Positions 10,305 to 19,424 of a stretch of 37,190 nucleotides of DNA are shown here, in pieces. Positions within the stretch are counted from its first letter, which is position 1. Each line of letters begins with the position of its first letter. A program made the translations under genes and the position numbers. The DNA is from Tubiluchus corallicola (taxonomy: Eukaryota; Priapulida; Priapulimorpha; Priapulimorphida; Tubiluchidae), in contig JAQGDQ010000818.1 in the NCBI GenBank assembly GCA_030141605.1, forward strand, positions 55,094 through 92,283, given 5' to 3'. The notes beneath the pieces are model-generated. The model did not search any database, was not told the origin of the DNA, and saw nothing but the letters and a program-made list of their open reading frames with translations.

Positions 10305-11393
10305 ATGGCGATGCTGAGAGCGAATGGGATAGCAGCGATGCTGACATTTCTCTAGGTTATGTTCCATCCATGACCTCTCTGCGGGAGGGTGGCAGCCGGC
10401 AAGAGAAGCTGCAGTCTGCAAGCCAGAGCGCCCTCTCTATTGGATCTGTTGTTCCCGATAATCAGGTTGAGACGTCAGTATCGTTACCGCAAAGTAAAAG
10501 CGAATCAGGCAGCAATGCAAAACCAAATGGTGTCAAAGATGATCGGCCTGAAGCAAGTGACAAGAATGACGTTGCTGAAAAAAGTGATAAAGACATTTTC
10601 TCAGTGAATGTGAACGGTTCGTTGGAGAGCGGGGACGTTTACGCAAAACCCGTGGCAACGCCTCGGAAACTTCAGACCGCAAAGGACGATGAAAGTGACA
10701 CCAGCGAACCAGATGAGCTTTCGTCTGATGACCCAAAAATGAGTACAATAAAGAAGTCGCCATTTCAACTGGAAACCGGCACTGAATTGCTAGCAGAGGC
10801 GACACGTCACAGTGAGCTGCCACCAGAGATGTCACGTCACAGTGAGTCGCCACCAAAGATGTCACGTCACAGTGAGGTGCCACCAGAGGCGACACATTAC
10901 AGCGAGTTGCCACCAGAGATGTCACGTCACAGGGAGTTGCCACCAGAGATGTCACGTCACAGCGAGTCGCCACCAGAGATGTCACGTCACAGTGAGGTGC
11001 CACCAGAGATGACACGTCACAGTGAGCTGCCACCAGAGATGACACGTCACAGTAAGCTGCCACCGGAGATGGCACGTCACACTGAGCTGCCACCATTAAA
11101 AGAACAACTAAATAAGAAAACAGACACAGTTAAAAAGAGAACTAGTGTTGATATACTTGGTTTGGATGATGCTGAGATGACTATTGGATTAGCTAAACCA
11201 GGGCAATCTGCTGAGAAGATTGAGAGTGATAAATCAGCACCATCTACTGGTCACTCCAAAAGTGATAGACCAGCACCATCTGGTGGGGAATTGGGGAGTG
11301 ACTGGGATTCTCCATCTGAGGATCTGCCAATCATGATGTCATCTCCGTCTGATGCACTGCCTGCAGAAGATGCAGAAGGTTCTTCTCTAACTG
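10305..11393 (+). CDS. Exon 5, largest exon, W-D-S motifs and 10-residue repeats
   Basis: The exon follows a TTTTTTCATTCATAG acceptor and ends at a strong GTAAGTG donor. It is phase 1 to phase 1 and encodes 363 residues. It opens with DGDAESEWDSSDADISLGY, a second copy of the W-D-S motif. A Ser/Asp/Lys-rich low-complexity region follows, including DESDTSEPDELSSDDPK. At 10799-11098 there are ten 10-residue units of the type M-S-R-H-S-E-x-P-P-E. Near the end comes a third motif, LGSDWDSPSEDLPI, then a Ser/Asp-rich tail. The region is almost certainly disordered. The run of acidic S/T-D/E sites would suit casein-kinase-type phosphorylation, which is inference. An open frame on the opposite strand across the repeats is a shadow of the 30-bp periodicity. 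Confidence 0.95.
10799..11098 (+). repeat. Coding 30-bp minisatellite, ten units
   Basis: Ten head-to-tail 30-bp units lie in frame inside exon 5. The protein unit is M-S/T-R-H-S-E-x-P-P-E, where x is L, S or V. The first unit starts A-T, the fourth reads A-T-H-Y, and the last ends in L. Each DNA unit contains the palindromic-looking core TCACGTCACAG. The period is an exact multiple of three, so copy-number change would keep the frame. Confidence 0.95.
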
Positions 11394-11423
11394 GTAAGTG
11401 TTCACTTTTCACATCTTCTTTAA

Positions 11424-11993
11424 CCCTTTCACCACGTAGTTGCTTTTTAACACGGCCGATTTGACTTTTTCACATTTGACAATAACTTCTTGTGGTGTGT
11501 TACTAAAACAGAATCTTATACATAAACGAATAGCCATTTGTTATTAAGCACTATTATTGAATATTAGTTTTATTTGTACATATGCACACACATCTGTGCA
11601 CACATACATGCACTCACGCACGCATGCACGTGCACACCCTCACAAATAAGCACACACTTATATCTAGAAGCCAATTTTCGCAAAAGTCCATATTACTAAT
11701 CCATAATATGCAATTATTTTATAAGAGTGCAGAACAATCAACTAAACATGCATTGCACCAACTATCTACAAGTGATTTTGCCTGAGAAAGAACCATACAG
11801 CACAGTAATCTGGAATGCACCTGGCTTTAGATGCTGAGTGGCTGATTAGCGTTACTTGTTGCGAACCAACCCCAATCCCAACTCTGTTAAACTTTTCTAC
11901 AATGTTTTTACATGGCCGTAGCAGTGAAATAAACAGACACTGCGCTTAGTGTTGAGCTTGGGCGGCAGTTTGCCGCCTTCCGTAGTGAAAGGG
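11424..11993. mobile_element. Second piggyBac-like MITE
   Basis: TTAA at 11420-11423 is followed by CCCTTTCACCACGTAG, and CCGTAGTGAAAGGG is followed by TTAA at 11994-11997. The ends share CCCTTTCA with the element at 3539-3998, but the interiors are different, so these are two families with similar tips. The interior has a CA/CATGCA-rich stretch at about 11578-11640 and no coding frame. It begins 30 bases after the exon 5 donor. Confidence 0.82.
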
Positions 11994-12299
11994 TTAATTA
12001 TCTAAACGGAATTTAGTAACGATACCAAGATGCTAGTTCGTTATCTAACCGAATTTCCGACACAGCATTTATAAAAGGGTTCAGTGAGTTTTTGTAATTT
12101 TTCTCAAACTCACTAAAGGCCTTGCTTTATTTTCTAACTAAAAGGGAGGAAAGGCAGCCTTCTTAAGTTTATGGGAGTTGTTGTCACGTTCATTTAGACT
12201 GGAGTCCCCCATTCCATATCACTGGGATGTTGGATCTCCTACACAGTACAGTGCAATACACAATTTACTCATTATGAATTCATCTCCGTCTGTTTTTTT

Positions 12300-12725
12300 C
12301 TTTGTTTTGCCCGGAATGTTGAAAATTGATGAAAACTGTTCACATTATCAAAAGAATTCCTATTTATTTTCTCTAGAATTTTGAAAATTACTGAAAACTG
12401 TTCCTTCATCAAAAGAATTCCTATTTATTTTGTCTAGAATTTTGAAAATTGATGAAAACTGTTCCTTTATCAAAAGAATTCCTATTTATTTTGTCTAGAA
12501 TTTTGAAAATTGCTGAAAACTGTTCCTTTATCAAAAGAATTCCTATTTATTTTGCCTAGAATTTTGAAAACTGTTGAAAACTGTTCCTTCGTCAAAAGAA
12601 TTCCTATTTATTTTGTCTAGAATTTTGAAAATTGCTGAAAACTGTTCCTTTATCAAAAGAATTCCTATTTCTTTTGCCTAGAATTTTGAAAATTGATGAA
12701 AATTGTTCACATTATCAAAAGATTC
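12300..12725 (+). repeat. 61-bp minisatellite, about seven copies
   Basis: The unit contains TTTTGAAAATTGATGAAAAC, TGTTCCTTTATCAAAAGAAT and CCTATTTATTTTGTCTAG. The first and last copies are partial or diverged (TTCACATTATC). Confidence 0.93.
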
Positions 12726-13003
12726 CCAATTGAAGTTATTTTTAGAACAAATGCAACCTTTTTCGCTTGTGATGTGTCTCCTTAAAAGAGATTGTCTCTG
12801 TGCAATTATTTCCTAGTTAATCAAAAATTGGGAAAATTTTCAGTATGACAGAAATTCGATAGGGGCTAGCTATCATGGAGTAGACCGAAACCTTAAGAAG
12901 ATGGTCTTAAAAACTTTAGAGTTGTTCTACCCTATTGGGGAGCAGGTTATTATGTGGTAAATACCGTCTTCAAGTGCTTTTCCAGAAGTCAAAATATAAC
13001 TCC
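12726..13003. other. Intron 5 spacer, nothing recognised
   Basis: AT-rich unique-looking sequence lies between the 61-bp array and the left LTR-like repeat. No supported feature is seen. Confidence 0.5.
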
Positions 13004-13374
13004 TGTTGTGTTTTGTTTCTCCCGGAAGGCTCGTAGAGAAAACCAGAAAACACTTCGTCAAATTAAACTAGTTTATTAAGCGAGAATTCTAGAACACAAA
13101 AGTATGAAGGAACGCGAAATGTTTACAGTAAACGTCAAAATCTGGAAAACGTTTGAGTGTATCTGAAAATACAGGTATACAAGAGAATGTGTAAGTGGCG
13201 TCCGTGTGAATCAGCGTGTGTGTGTCTCAGCAGCCTGCTTCGCCTTATATAGGGTGCCCGGGAACATTCTAAAAGTAATGTTCCAGAACATTCCAGATGG
13301 TAAGACGATCATTCCAACAGAACATTCTACAATGTTCTATTTAATTCTAATAGTTGCCAGCGATCTCTACAACA
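13004..13374 (-). mobile_element. LTR-like repeat, left copy (minus orientation)
   Basis: This repeat is about 370 bases and has TGTTGT/ACAACA at both edges. Read on the minus strand, it has heat-shock-element blocks first, then a TATATAAGG box, then a transcribed-like part, then AATAAA (TTTATT at 13072-13077 on +). This is the U3-R-U5 order of a retrotransposon LTR. It is an inverted copy of 14172-14531. No reverse transcriptase, integrase or recombinase frame lies between or beside the two copies. Confidence 0.7.
13243..13337 (-). promoter_or_regulatory. Heat-shock-element cluster and TATA box, left copy
   Basis: On the plus strand TTCCAGAACATTC at 13281-13293 is a perfect three-unit element. 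GAACATTC at 13262-13269 and GAACATTC at 13320-13327 are two-unit pieces. The TATA box reads CCTTATATA at 13243-13251, i.e. TATATAAGG on the minus strand. The layout mirrors the right copy. Confidence 0.72.
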
Positions 13375-13786
13375 ACTCTAAACCGCAAAACGCTGGAACT
13401 AAACTCGACTCTTATAGTCAGGTGTGACTAAGCATTGTAATTGGTTTGAAGAAACCAAAAAAATTTAAAGTTTAATTTTAAAATTTTACTCTGAAGTAGT
13501 GTCTAGATAATCGCTGAGAGTAGTGACATGTTGAAAAGCAGGAAACATGTGATCAAAATTACAGGTGAAATTAGTTCAGGTGTGAAAACTGTAGAAGCCA
13601 ATGAAATTTAAAGCAGTGAAGAGCAAGATTTAACAATTCTAACAAGTATGCCCAAAGGTGGCAGCACTAGGTAAAAGAGAAAAAGAAAAGCCTGATGAAA
13701 ATATGATGTACAAATTTTGAATAATTAAAATAAGTTTCTTCTGTCCAGTAATATCAGGTGGGATTTCAGTGGAGCAGGTGCCTTGA

Positions 13787-14027
13787 TCAAGGTCAAGGGC
13801 TGGATCAAGGTCAAAGGTCAAAATATAAACTGTAAAGAGTTAAACATTCAGAGATGAACAAGTTATAGTACAAGATGGGATACCGATTTTGGTGTAAAGT
13901 TGCTGATCTTGAGTGGGAAGTTCAAGGTCATATTTCAGTCCAACTCTAGAACCATAAGATTGCCGGTAGATGTTGAACAGGTTTTTAATAAAGTCGTTGT
14001 TGACCTTGAGTGAGCAGTTCAAGGTCA
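13787..14027. promoter_or_regulatory. Cluster of TCAAGGTCA nuclear-receptor-type sites
   Basis: TCAAGGTCA occurs at 13787-13795, 13805-13813, 13922-13930 and 14019-14027, and its complement TGACCTTGA at 14001-14009. AGGTCAAAGGTCA at 13808-13820 is a perfect direct repeat with one-base spacing (DR1). TCAAGGTCA is the known monomer site of ERR and NR5A/Ftz-F1 receptors. The sites lie between the inverted LTR-like copies. Part of the cluster comes from a local duplication of about 90 bases, so it may be accidental. Confidence 0.45.
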
Positions 14028-14171
14028 AATACCTCTTGCTATCAAAAACGTTTCAGAAGTTGGGCAATTAAACTTAGGAAACTTGTACTATCACATGGAA
14101 GATGTGGATTATATGTGGTATTTGTGGATGGTTCAGTGTTTTTTCTGTCTCATATTTTCTTTGTTTTTCTC

Positions 14172-14531
14172 TGTTGTGGATCTCTGGCGTCTATTAGAAT
14201 TACATAGAACATTGTAGAATGTTCTGTTAGATTAATCGTCTTACCGTGTGGAATGTTCTGGAACATAACTTCTGGAAGCTTCTCGGGCGCGCTATATAAG
14301 GCGAAGCAGGCCGCTGAGACACACGCAGATTCACACTGACGCCACTTACACATTCTCTTGTATACTTACATTTTCAGATACACTTAAACGTTTTCCAGAT
14401 TTTCACGTTTAGTGCAAACATTTCGCGTTCCTTCATACTTTTGTGTTGTAGAATTCTCGCTTAATAAACTAGTTTAATTTGACTGCGTGTTTTCTGGTTT
14501 TCTCTACGAGCCTTCCGAGAGAAACAAAACA
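14172..14531 (+). mobile_element. LTR-like repeat, right copy (plus orientation)
   Basis: It starts TGTTGTGGATCTCTGGCG and runs through heat-shock elements, a TATA box at 14293-14300 and AATAAA at 14463-14468, to GAAACAAAACA. It matches the left copy in inverted orientation over nearly its full length. The final CAACA of the left copy is missing here. The two copies face away from each other, so their predicted transcripts diverge. Confidence 0.7.
14207..14300 (+). promoter_or_regulatory. Heat-shock-element cluster and TATA box, right copy
   Basis: Two three-unit heat-shock elements fit the nGAAnnTTCnnGAAn rule exactly: GAATGTTCTGGAA at 14251-14263 and TTCTGGAAGCTTC at 14270-14282. A further partial one lies at 14207-14224 (GAA, then GAATGTTC). 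A TATATAAG box lies at 14293-14300. The spacing is that of a typical animal heat-shock promoter. Binding by HSF is inferred from sequence only. Confidence 0.75.
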
Positions 14532-14740
14532 GGACATTCTCACATTATTTTCTTTCTTCATTTTCTTCTTAATTAAAGCACTTTTTTTAACTTGAGATCA
14601 ATTTTCAAGCAGTCAAAATAAACCAAGCATTTTTGTTATAGTTTGAGATTTTTACTCATTTTGTGCTGGAAATAGTAAGAACAGCTGCTTTATCTTGTAC
14701 TAGAAGAGTGTGGCTACAAATGTATTAATTAAATTAACAA

Positions 14741-15281
14741 TAATTTTTTATTTATTTATTTATTTATTAAATATATCGACAATGATCATTACAGCATTTT
14801 ACATAAAAGTATTTAGTAACATATTTATTATTATGTGCACAAGATGCCAAGCTGAAAATGACCCTTGGGGTACTCAAGAAGTAATTACTTGTTTAGAGCA
14901 CCCCAAATGAATGTGGACTGAGTGTAATAGAAAAGAGCAGTAAAGGGGTAGAAAAAAAGGTTAATAGAGAATAGAAAGAAGGAGAAAGATGTGATGGTAT
15001 CTGTATGAAGTAACGTGAACTATAGAAATGTAAAAATTGACATAGCCAGAAACGCAATGGATTCTGACAGAGACAGCAGTGTAATTAAGCAAATTGATTT
15101 ATTTTGTATAATTAGAAAAGATTTCACTTTTAAGATTTCTTTTGAAGTTATTTATAGATAAAGAATTTTTTATGTATTCATTGATGTTATTCCAAAGTCT
15201 AGGGCCAGTGTTAGTGATGAAGTGCCTTGCCGCGTCAGTCCTGCAATACTTAATACGAAATTCGTTAAATCTTGTTGAGTT
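14741..15281 (-). pseudogene. LINE 3-prime relic (C-terminus and tail)
   Basis: On the minus strand the frame from 15281 to the stop at 15101-15099 reads NSTRFNEFRIKYCRTDAARH, FITNTGPRLWNNINEYIKNS, then LSINNFKRNLKSEIF. The pattern T-G-P-x-L-W-N-N-I and F-K-R-x-L-K is the usual C-terminal end of non-LTR retrotransposon polymerases. A non-coding stretch and an (ATAAA)n tail at about 14741-14770 follow. The rest of the ORF is missing, as in a 5-prime-truncated insertion. The clade is not certain. Confidence 0.72.
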
Positions 15282-16692
15282 TAATTAATTTAATTAATTA
15301 ATAACATAAACTATTGAGAGATTTCTGTACTTTGTTGTTTTGATGCTATTGAAAAACTACTTATTGAAATTTAGATAAATTCGTGTCACAAGAAGTTATA
15401 AATTTTAGTATTTTTTTATATTGCTAATGCAAATTGAGGGCACAGTACCAAAGCCACTAGTGAGTTGAGCAATTAAATTTGAAAGGTTAAAAACTTGGCA
15501 AGTTTTAAGACTGTCTAATTAATGTGTTTTTTTTTGTTCGTTAATTTTATTGCGATTTTTCTTCGTCAAATTTTTATGCAAATTCTTCACTGTATCGCCT
15601 ATACTATTATTCATATAGAAATGTGTCTACTGCCTAGTCGAAATTGATCAAAAATTTTATTTGATTTAACGTGTTAATAAAGTCGGATTGAATTGAATTT
15701 AGCATCGTCAATATTGAATGATGTCAAAGATGTCCTTTTAGGCGTGCAAGATTGTTGCTATGGATACGCACCAGATGTGTTATAACAAAAAATGCTGTCG
15801 CTTTTAATTGTTTATTATCGACTTGACATTTTATTTTAGGGGTACACAACTATTAAAGGATGGTGTTTTGTTCCTGACTTCAGCATTTATTGTGAATATT
15901 TTGAGAATTTCGAACAGTTTTTCATTGGCGTTTATGACGATGGTTTATCCCAGCTTTAGTTTATTGTTTATTTTGGTCTTTCTTTGATAGTACGTTCCTG
16001 TGACTGCTGGTCTTTGCAAGATGAATAGTTTGCTTTAAAATTAGAGACGAGTTAGCGTTAGAAGGAAAATTTTCTTTGTCTTTCGACAGCGTAGAAATTT
16101 GATCTTTTAGTTAGGTGTTTGCTTGTTGACTGTTGCCAGCTCAAGTTCAGCTCCTAACCTTGAATAGTTTCCATAAATGATTTTATGCTGTGTCGTACTT
16201 TGTTGGGTTGTCTGTATTTTGAACTTTTAATCACTTAGTACTGCTAGTGTGAGGCTGAACGAGTTAAAACTGAACACATCATTACAAGATCGTAGAATGA
16301 GAGGCCATAAGTCATTTTTAAGTCATAAGTCATTTATTTCACCTTACACATTTACAATGGTTACATATACAATATCTAGTGTAAGGGCATACAATGGATA
16401 TAATACAAATAAGAAATACTGCACAGGAAAAGCCTCAAACACTGTTCACTTATACACGAAGGTAAATGTGTTGCGGGCAATCAAAAAGCAGGGCTTGTTA
16501 GATTGTCCCACACAGTGAAAGAAAAAAAAGTAATGGAGATAATCTGAAAATTTAAAGTGAATCGTGATAAAAAACATTAGTGCTTAAAATGGAGTGATGT
16601 AATGAACGAAGCTCATATATGGAAATCTCATTGAGGTCTTCAAGTTTGTTCAACTTCAAGGTTATAATAATGTGAATTACGAAACAATGTTC
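15282..16692. other. Intron 5 stretch without a supported gene
   Basis: This is AT-rich sequence. At about 15660-15700, AATAAAGTCGGATTGAATTG resembles the 3-prime end of a LINE with a short tandem tail, but no coding part precedes it. A plus-strand frame at 16249-16518 has no recognisable features and no proper splice context. Nothing else is seen. Confidence 0.4.
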
Positions 16693-16890
16693 AGATTAAG
16701 AACTTACCCTGGCTTATGAGGACACAGTTTTACTTTTGAAACTAATAGGGGACATTATAATCTAAGAAAGTTCTTTTTTAGTAATAGAACTGCTAGTCTG
16801 TGGAACAGCTAACCTGAGTACATAGTGTTGGCCTCTAGTTCAATTGATTTTCAGGAAAGATATGACAGACATTATCGTAATTTTTTGTAA
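16693..16890 (+). pseudogene. LINE C-terminal relic with in-frame stops
   Basis: The frame reads RLRTYPGL, a stop, then GHSFTFETNRGHYNLRKFFF, SNRTASLWNS, a stop, then PEYIVLASSSIDFQERYDRH and YRNFL with a final stop at 16888-16890. The R-G-H-x-x-x-L-R-K-F-F, N-R-x-x-x-L-W-N-S and P-E-x-I-V-x-A-S-S sequence order is that of CR1/L2-type reverse-transcriptase C-termini. Two internal stops show it is dead. Only this segment is present. Confidence 0.7.
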
Positions 16891-17063
16891 AGTAATTTGA
16901 TATCATTAACGGCGACTGTAGTAATCAATTTTGGAAATATTTTAAAATTTATTTGTGAAAAATATTTACACTTTTGCCACACATTAAAATGTATTATGCA
17001 TTATGTATTACTATTATATTTTAAACGAACAAATTAGAAAGGAAGAAAAGAAAAATAGTAAGC

Positions 17064-17687
17064 AGTGGTGCGGCTTGGACCTTGAACAAGTGAAGTTATA
17101 TTGCATTGGTGTGGCTTGGACCTTGAACAAGTGAAGTTATATTGCAGTGGTGCGACTTGGACCTTGAACAAGTAAAGTTATATTGCAGTGGTGCAGCTTG
17201 GACCTTGAACAAGTGAAGTTATATTGCAGTGGTGCGGCTTGGACCTTGAACAAGTGAAGTTATATTGCATTGGTGCGGCTTGGACCTTGAACAAGTGAAG
17301 TTATATTGCATTGGTGCGGCTTGGACCTTGAACAAGTGAAGTTATATTGCATTGGTGCGGCTTGGACCTTGAACAAGTGAAGTTATATTGCAGTGGTGCG
17401 GCTTGGACCTTGAACAAGTGAAGTTATATTGCAGTGGTGTGGCTTGGACCTTGAACAAGTGCAGTTATATTGCATTGGTGCGGCTTGGACCTTGAACAAG
17501 TGAAGTTATATTGCATTGGTGCGGCTTGGACCTTGAACAAGTGAAGTTATATTGCATTGGTACGGCTTGGACCTTGAACAAGTGAAGTTATATTGCATTG
17601 GTGCGGCTTGTACCTTGAACAAGTGAAGTTATATTGCATTGGTGCGGCTCGGACCTTGAACAAGTGAAGTTATATTGCATTGGTGCT
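17064..17687 (+). repeat. 41-bp satellite, about 15 copies
   Basis: The unit contains GGTGCGGCTTGGACCTTGAA and CAAGTGAAGTTATATTGCA. The main variation is CATTGG/CAGTGG, with G-type copies grouped together. Each unit contains ACCTTGA, complementary to the TCAAGGT core found in the 13.8-14.0 kb sites. Confidence 0.95.
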
Positions 17688-17796
17688 TACAAGTAACTAG
17701 ATACTCACTGCAAATTGCTAGCCAAGGTGCAGAATGAGGTTCACAAAAATTGCTAAATCATTGCCAAATTATGCTTAGTATGAATTATGATACAAA

Positions 17797-18085
17797 TAAT
17801 AATAATAATAATAATCTTTATTTAAAGTTGACTTTTGCGTGAACAATTAACATTAGCTCAAAGAGCTATTATCGCCGACTGTAAATAACAACCTACAACT
17901 GCATAACAGAGACTATTATTACCCCACTTTTACCCTAAATACCACGTGTCAGGCAGGGCAACAGCAGGTACCATTTTTAAAGTCTTTGGTATGACCCGGC
18001 GGCTGGTTCGAACTTACGACCTCCCAGACAGAAAGCAGACGTGTTACCACTAGACTAAGACGTCTGGTATAAAGACTAAACCGTC
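17797..18085 (-). mobile_element. tRNA-derived SINE, full length
   Basis: On the minus strand the head contains a box A (TAGTCTAGTGGTAA, 18057-18044) and a perfect box B (GTTCGAACC, near 18013-18005), so a tRNA-type pol III promoter. The body runs leftward to an (ATT)n tail at 17797-17815. A 9-bp target duplication, TGATACAAA, lies at 17788-17796 and 18086-18094. A second, headless copy is at 35918-36118. Confidence 0.85.
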
Positions 18086-18486
18086 TGATACAAAATGAAA
18101 TAATGCATTTATTGATACATACCAGCTGTGTTGGTAATTAGCTTTATCTAAAACTCTAATCTGGATCTGGCTTACTTTTGCTTGTGTATTTGAATGTTTA
18201 TTTTTATCGTTATTTGTTTATTATAAAAGCATTTATCTTGCATTGTGTAAACAAAGTCGTTCGTTATCAAATTTACGATTTTAGTACTAGAACACAAGTC
18301 TAAGAAATATTGCTTTCTTTCTTAGTAACATTTTAGGATGCGTATAATCATTTTAGTAAATACAAGAACTTCCTGTGTTTGGAATTTAATGGTGTTTTAT
18401 TGATGACGTTTGTGTAGAAACATTCTTTCGTCTTTAGTTTATTTTACAAGCTGATTGATGCGTGAATTATTGCTTAAACTGTGGAA
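18076..18486. other. Intron 5 spacer, nothing recognised
   Basis: AT-rich unique-looking sequence lies between the SINE and the hAT copy. No frame, RNA gene or repeat is seen. Confidence 0.5.
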
Positions 18487-19006
18487 CAGGGGTGTGCAAA
18501 TTGCGGCCCGCGAAGAGATTTGTCAACCTAATGAAAGTGCGGCCTGCGGGACAGTTGCGGCCCGCGAAGAGATTTGTCAACCTAATGAAAGTGCGGCCTG
18601 GGCGATTAATTGAGTGTATCCAGCTGAAGTCCGTGCCACGATCCCAAAGATAGTGCGGGTAGTTTTTTCTACTAGATCGGATGCCATTAACCCTTACAAG
18701 ACGGTTGTAGCTTAATGTCACTGTACTACACAGACTGTGTGATACACATTACTAATATAACATTGTAATGAAATTACCACTATCTGTCCTGAAAGTAGAA
18801 ATATATGGTTTGTAATATAAATTTTATTTTAGTAACTTCTAAAATAGTTTCTTGAGTGTAGTAGTAATGATGTACGCAGGTCGGATGCAAAACAAATCGT
18901 TATTAGGCCTTTCTGTACTTGGCTCCTTGACCAAACTGCATGTGGCCCACAGGAATTGCGGGAATGTTTAATGTGGCCTGGCTAGTCAGATAATTTGCAC
19001 ACCCCT
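18487..19006 (+). mobile_element. hAT-like nonautonomous element, copy 1
   Basis: The ends are CAGGGGTGTGCAAATT and AATTTGCACACCCCTG, perfect inverted repeats of the hAT CAGGGGTG type. Near the left end a segment of about 55 bases (around CGAAGAGATTTGTCAACC) is tandemly duplicated. It is flanked by a 15-base direct repeat with one mismatch, GCTTAAACTGTGGAA and GCTTAAACTGTAGAA, longer than the 8 bases expected. Open frames inside are not coding. Related copies are at 23582-24018 (inverted) and 33958-34439. Confidence 0.85.
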
Positions 19007-19424
19007 GGCTTAAACTGTAGAACTTTGAAAAGTATGGACCGTAAAACTAATGTCTCTATTCGTTTTTGTGAATTTTCGACACCATCAGACGAGAACCGGT
19101 GTTTTCAACGTGATTTGGCCCTTAGTTAGGTCAATTACTAGTAATCTCAAATTAATACGTAATTACGTGTACTCCTTTTTCAGATCTGTTCATTGTAGAC
19201 ACTTTTTAAAACCACTTTTGAAAACTATTCTGAATTGATAATATGGCTGCTTGTATCACCGTTTGTGTTTTTCGAATAGTTAACACAGAATAGTTTTGAG
19301 GGCGATCATGTCATTAACTTAATTGGTTAGTGAGTGTCTATCATCGATTTTTTCGGTTATCGTAAAATCAGTTTATTAGTTTTATGTTCTCGAGTTGTCG
19401 TCTCAACTTTTGTTGAGAATTTTG

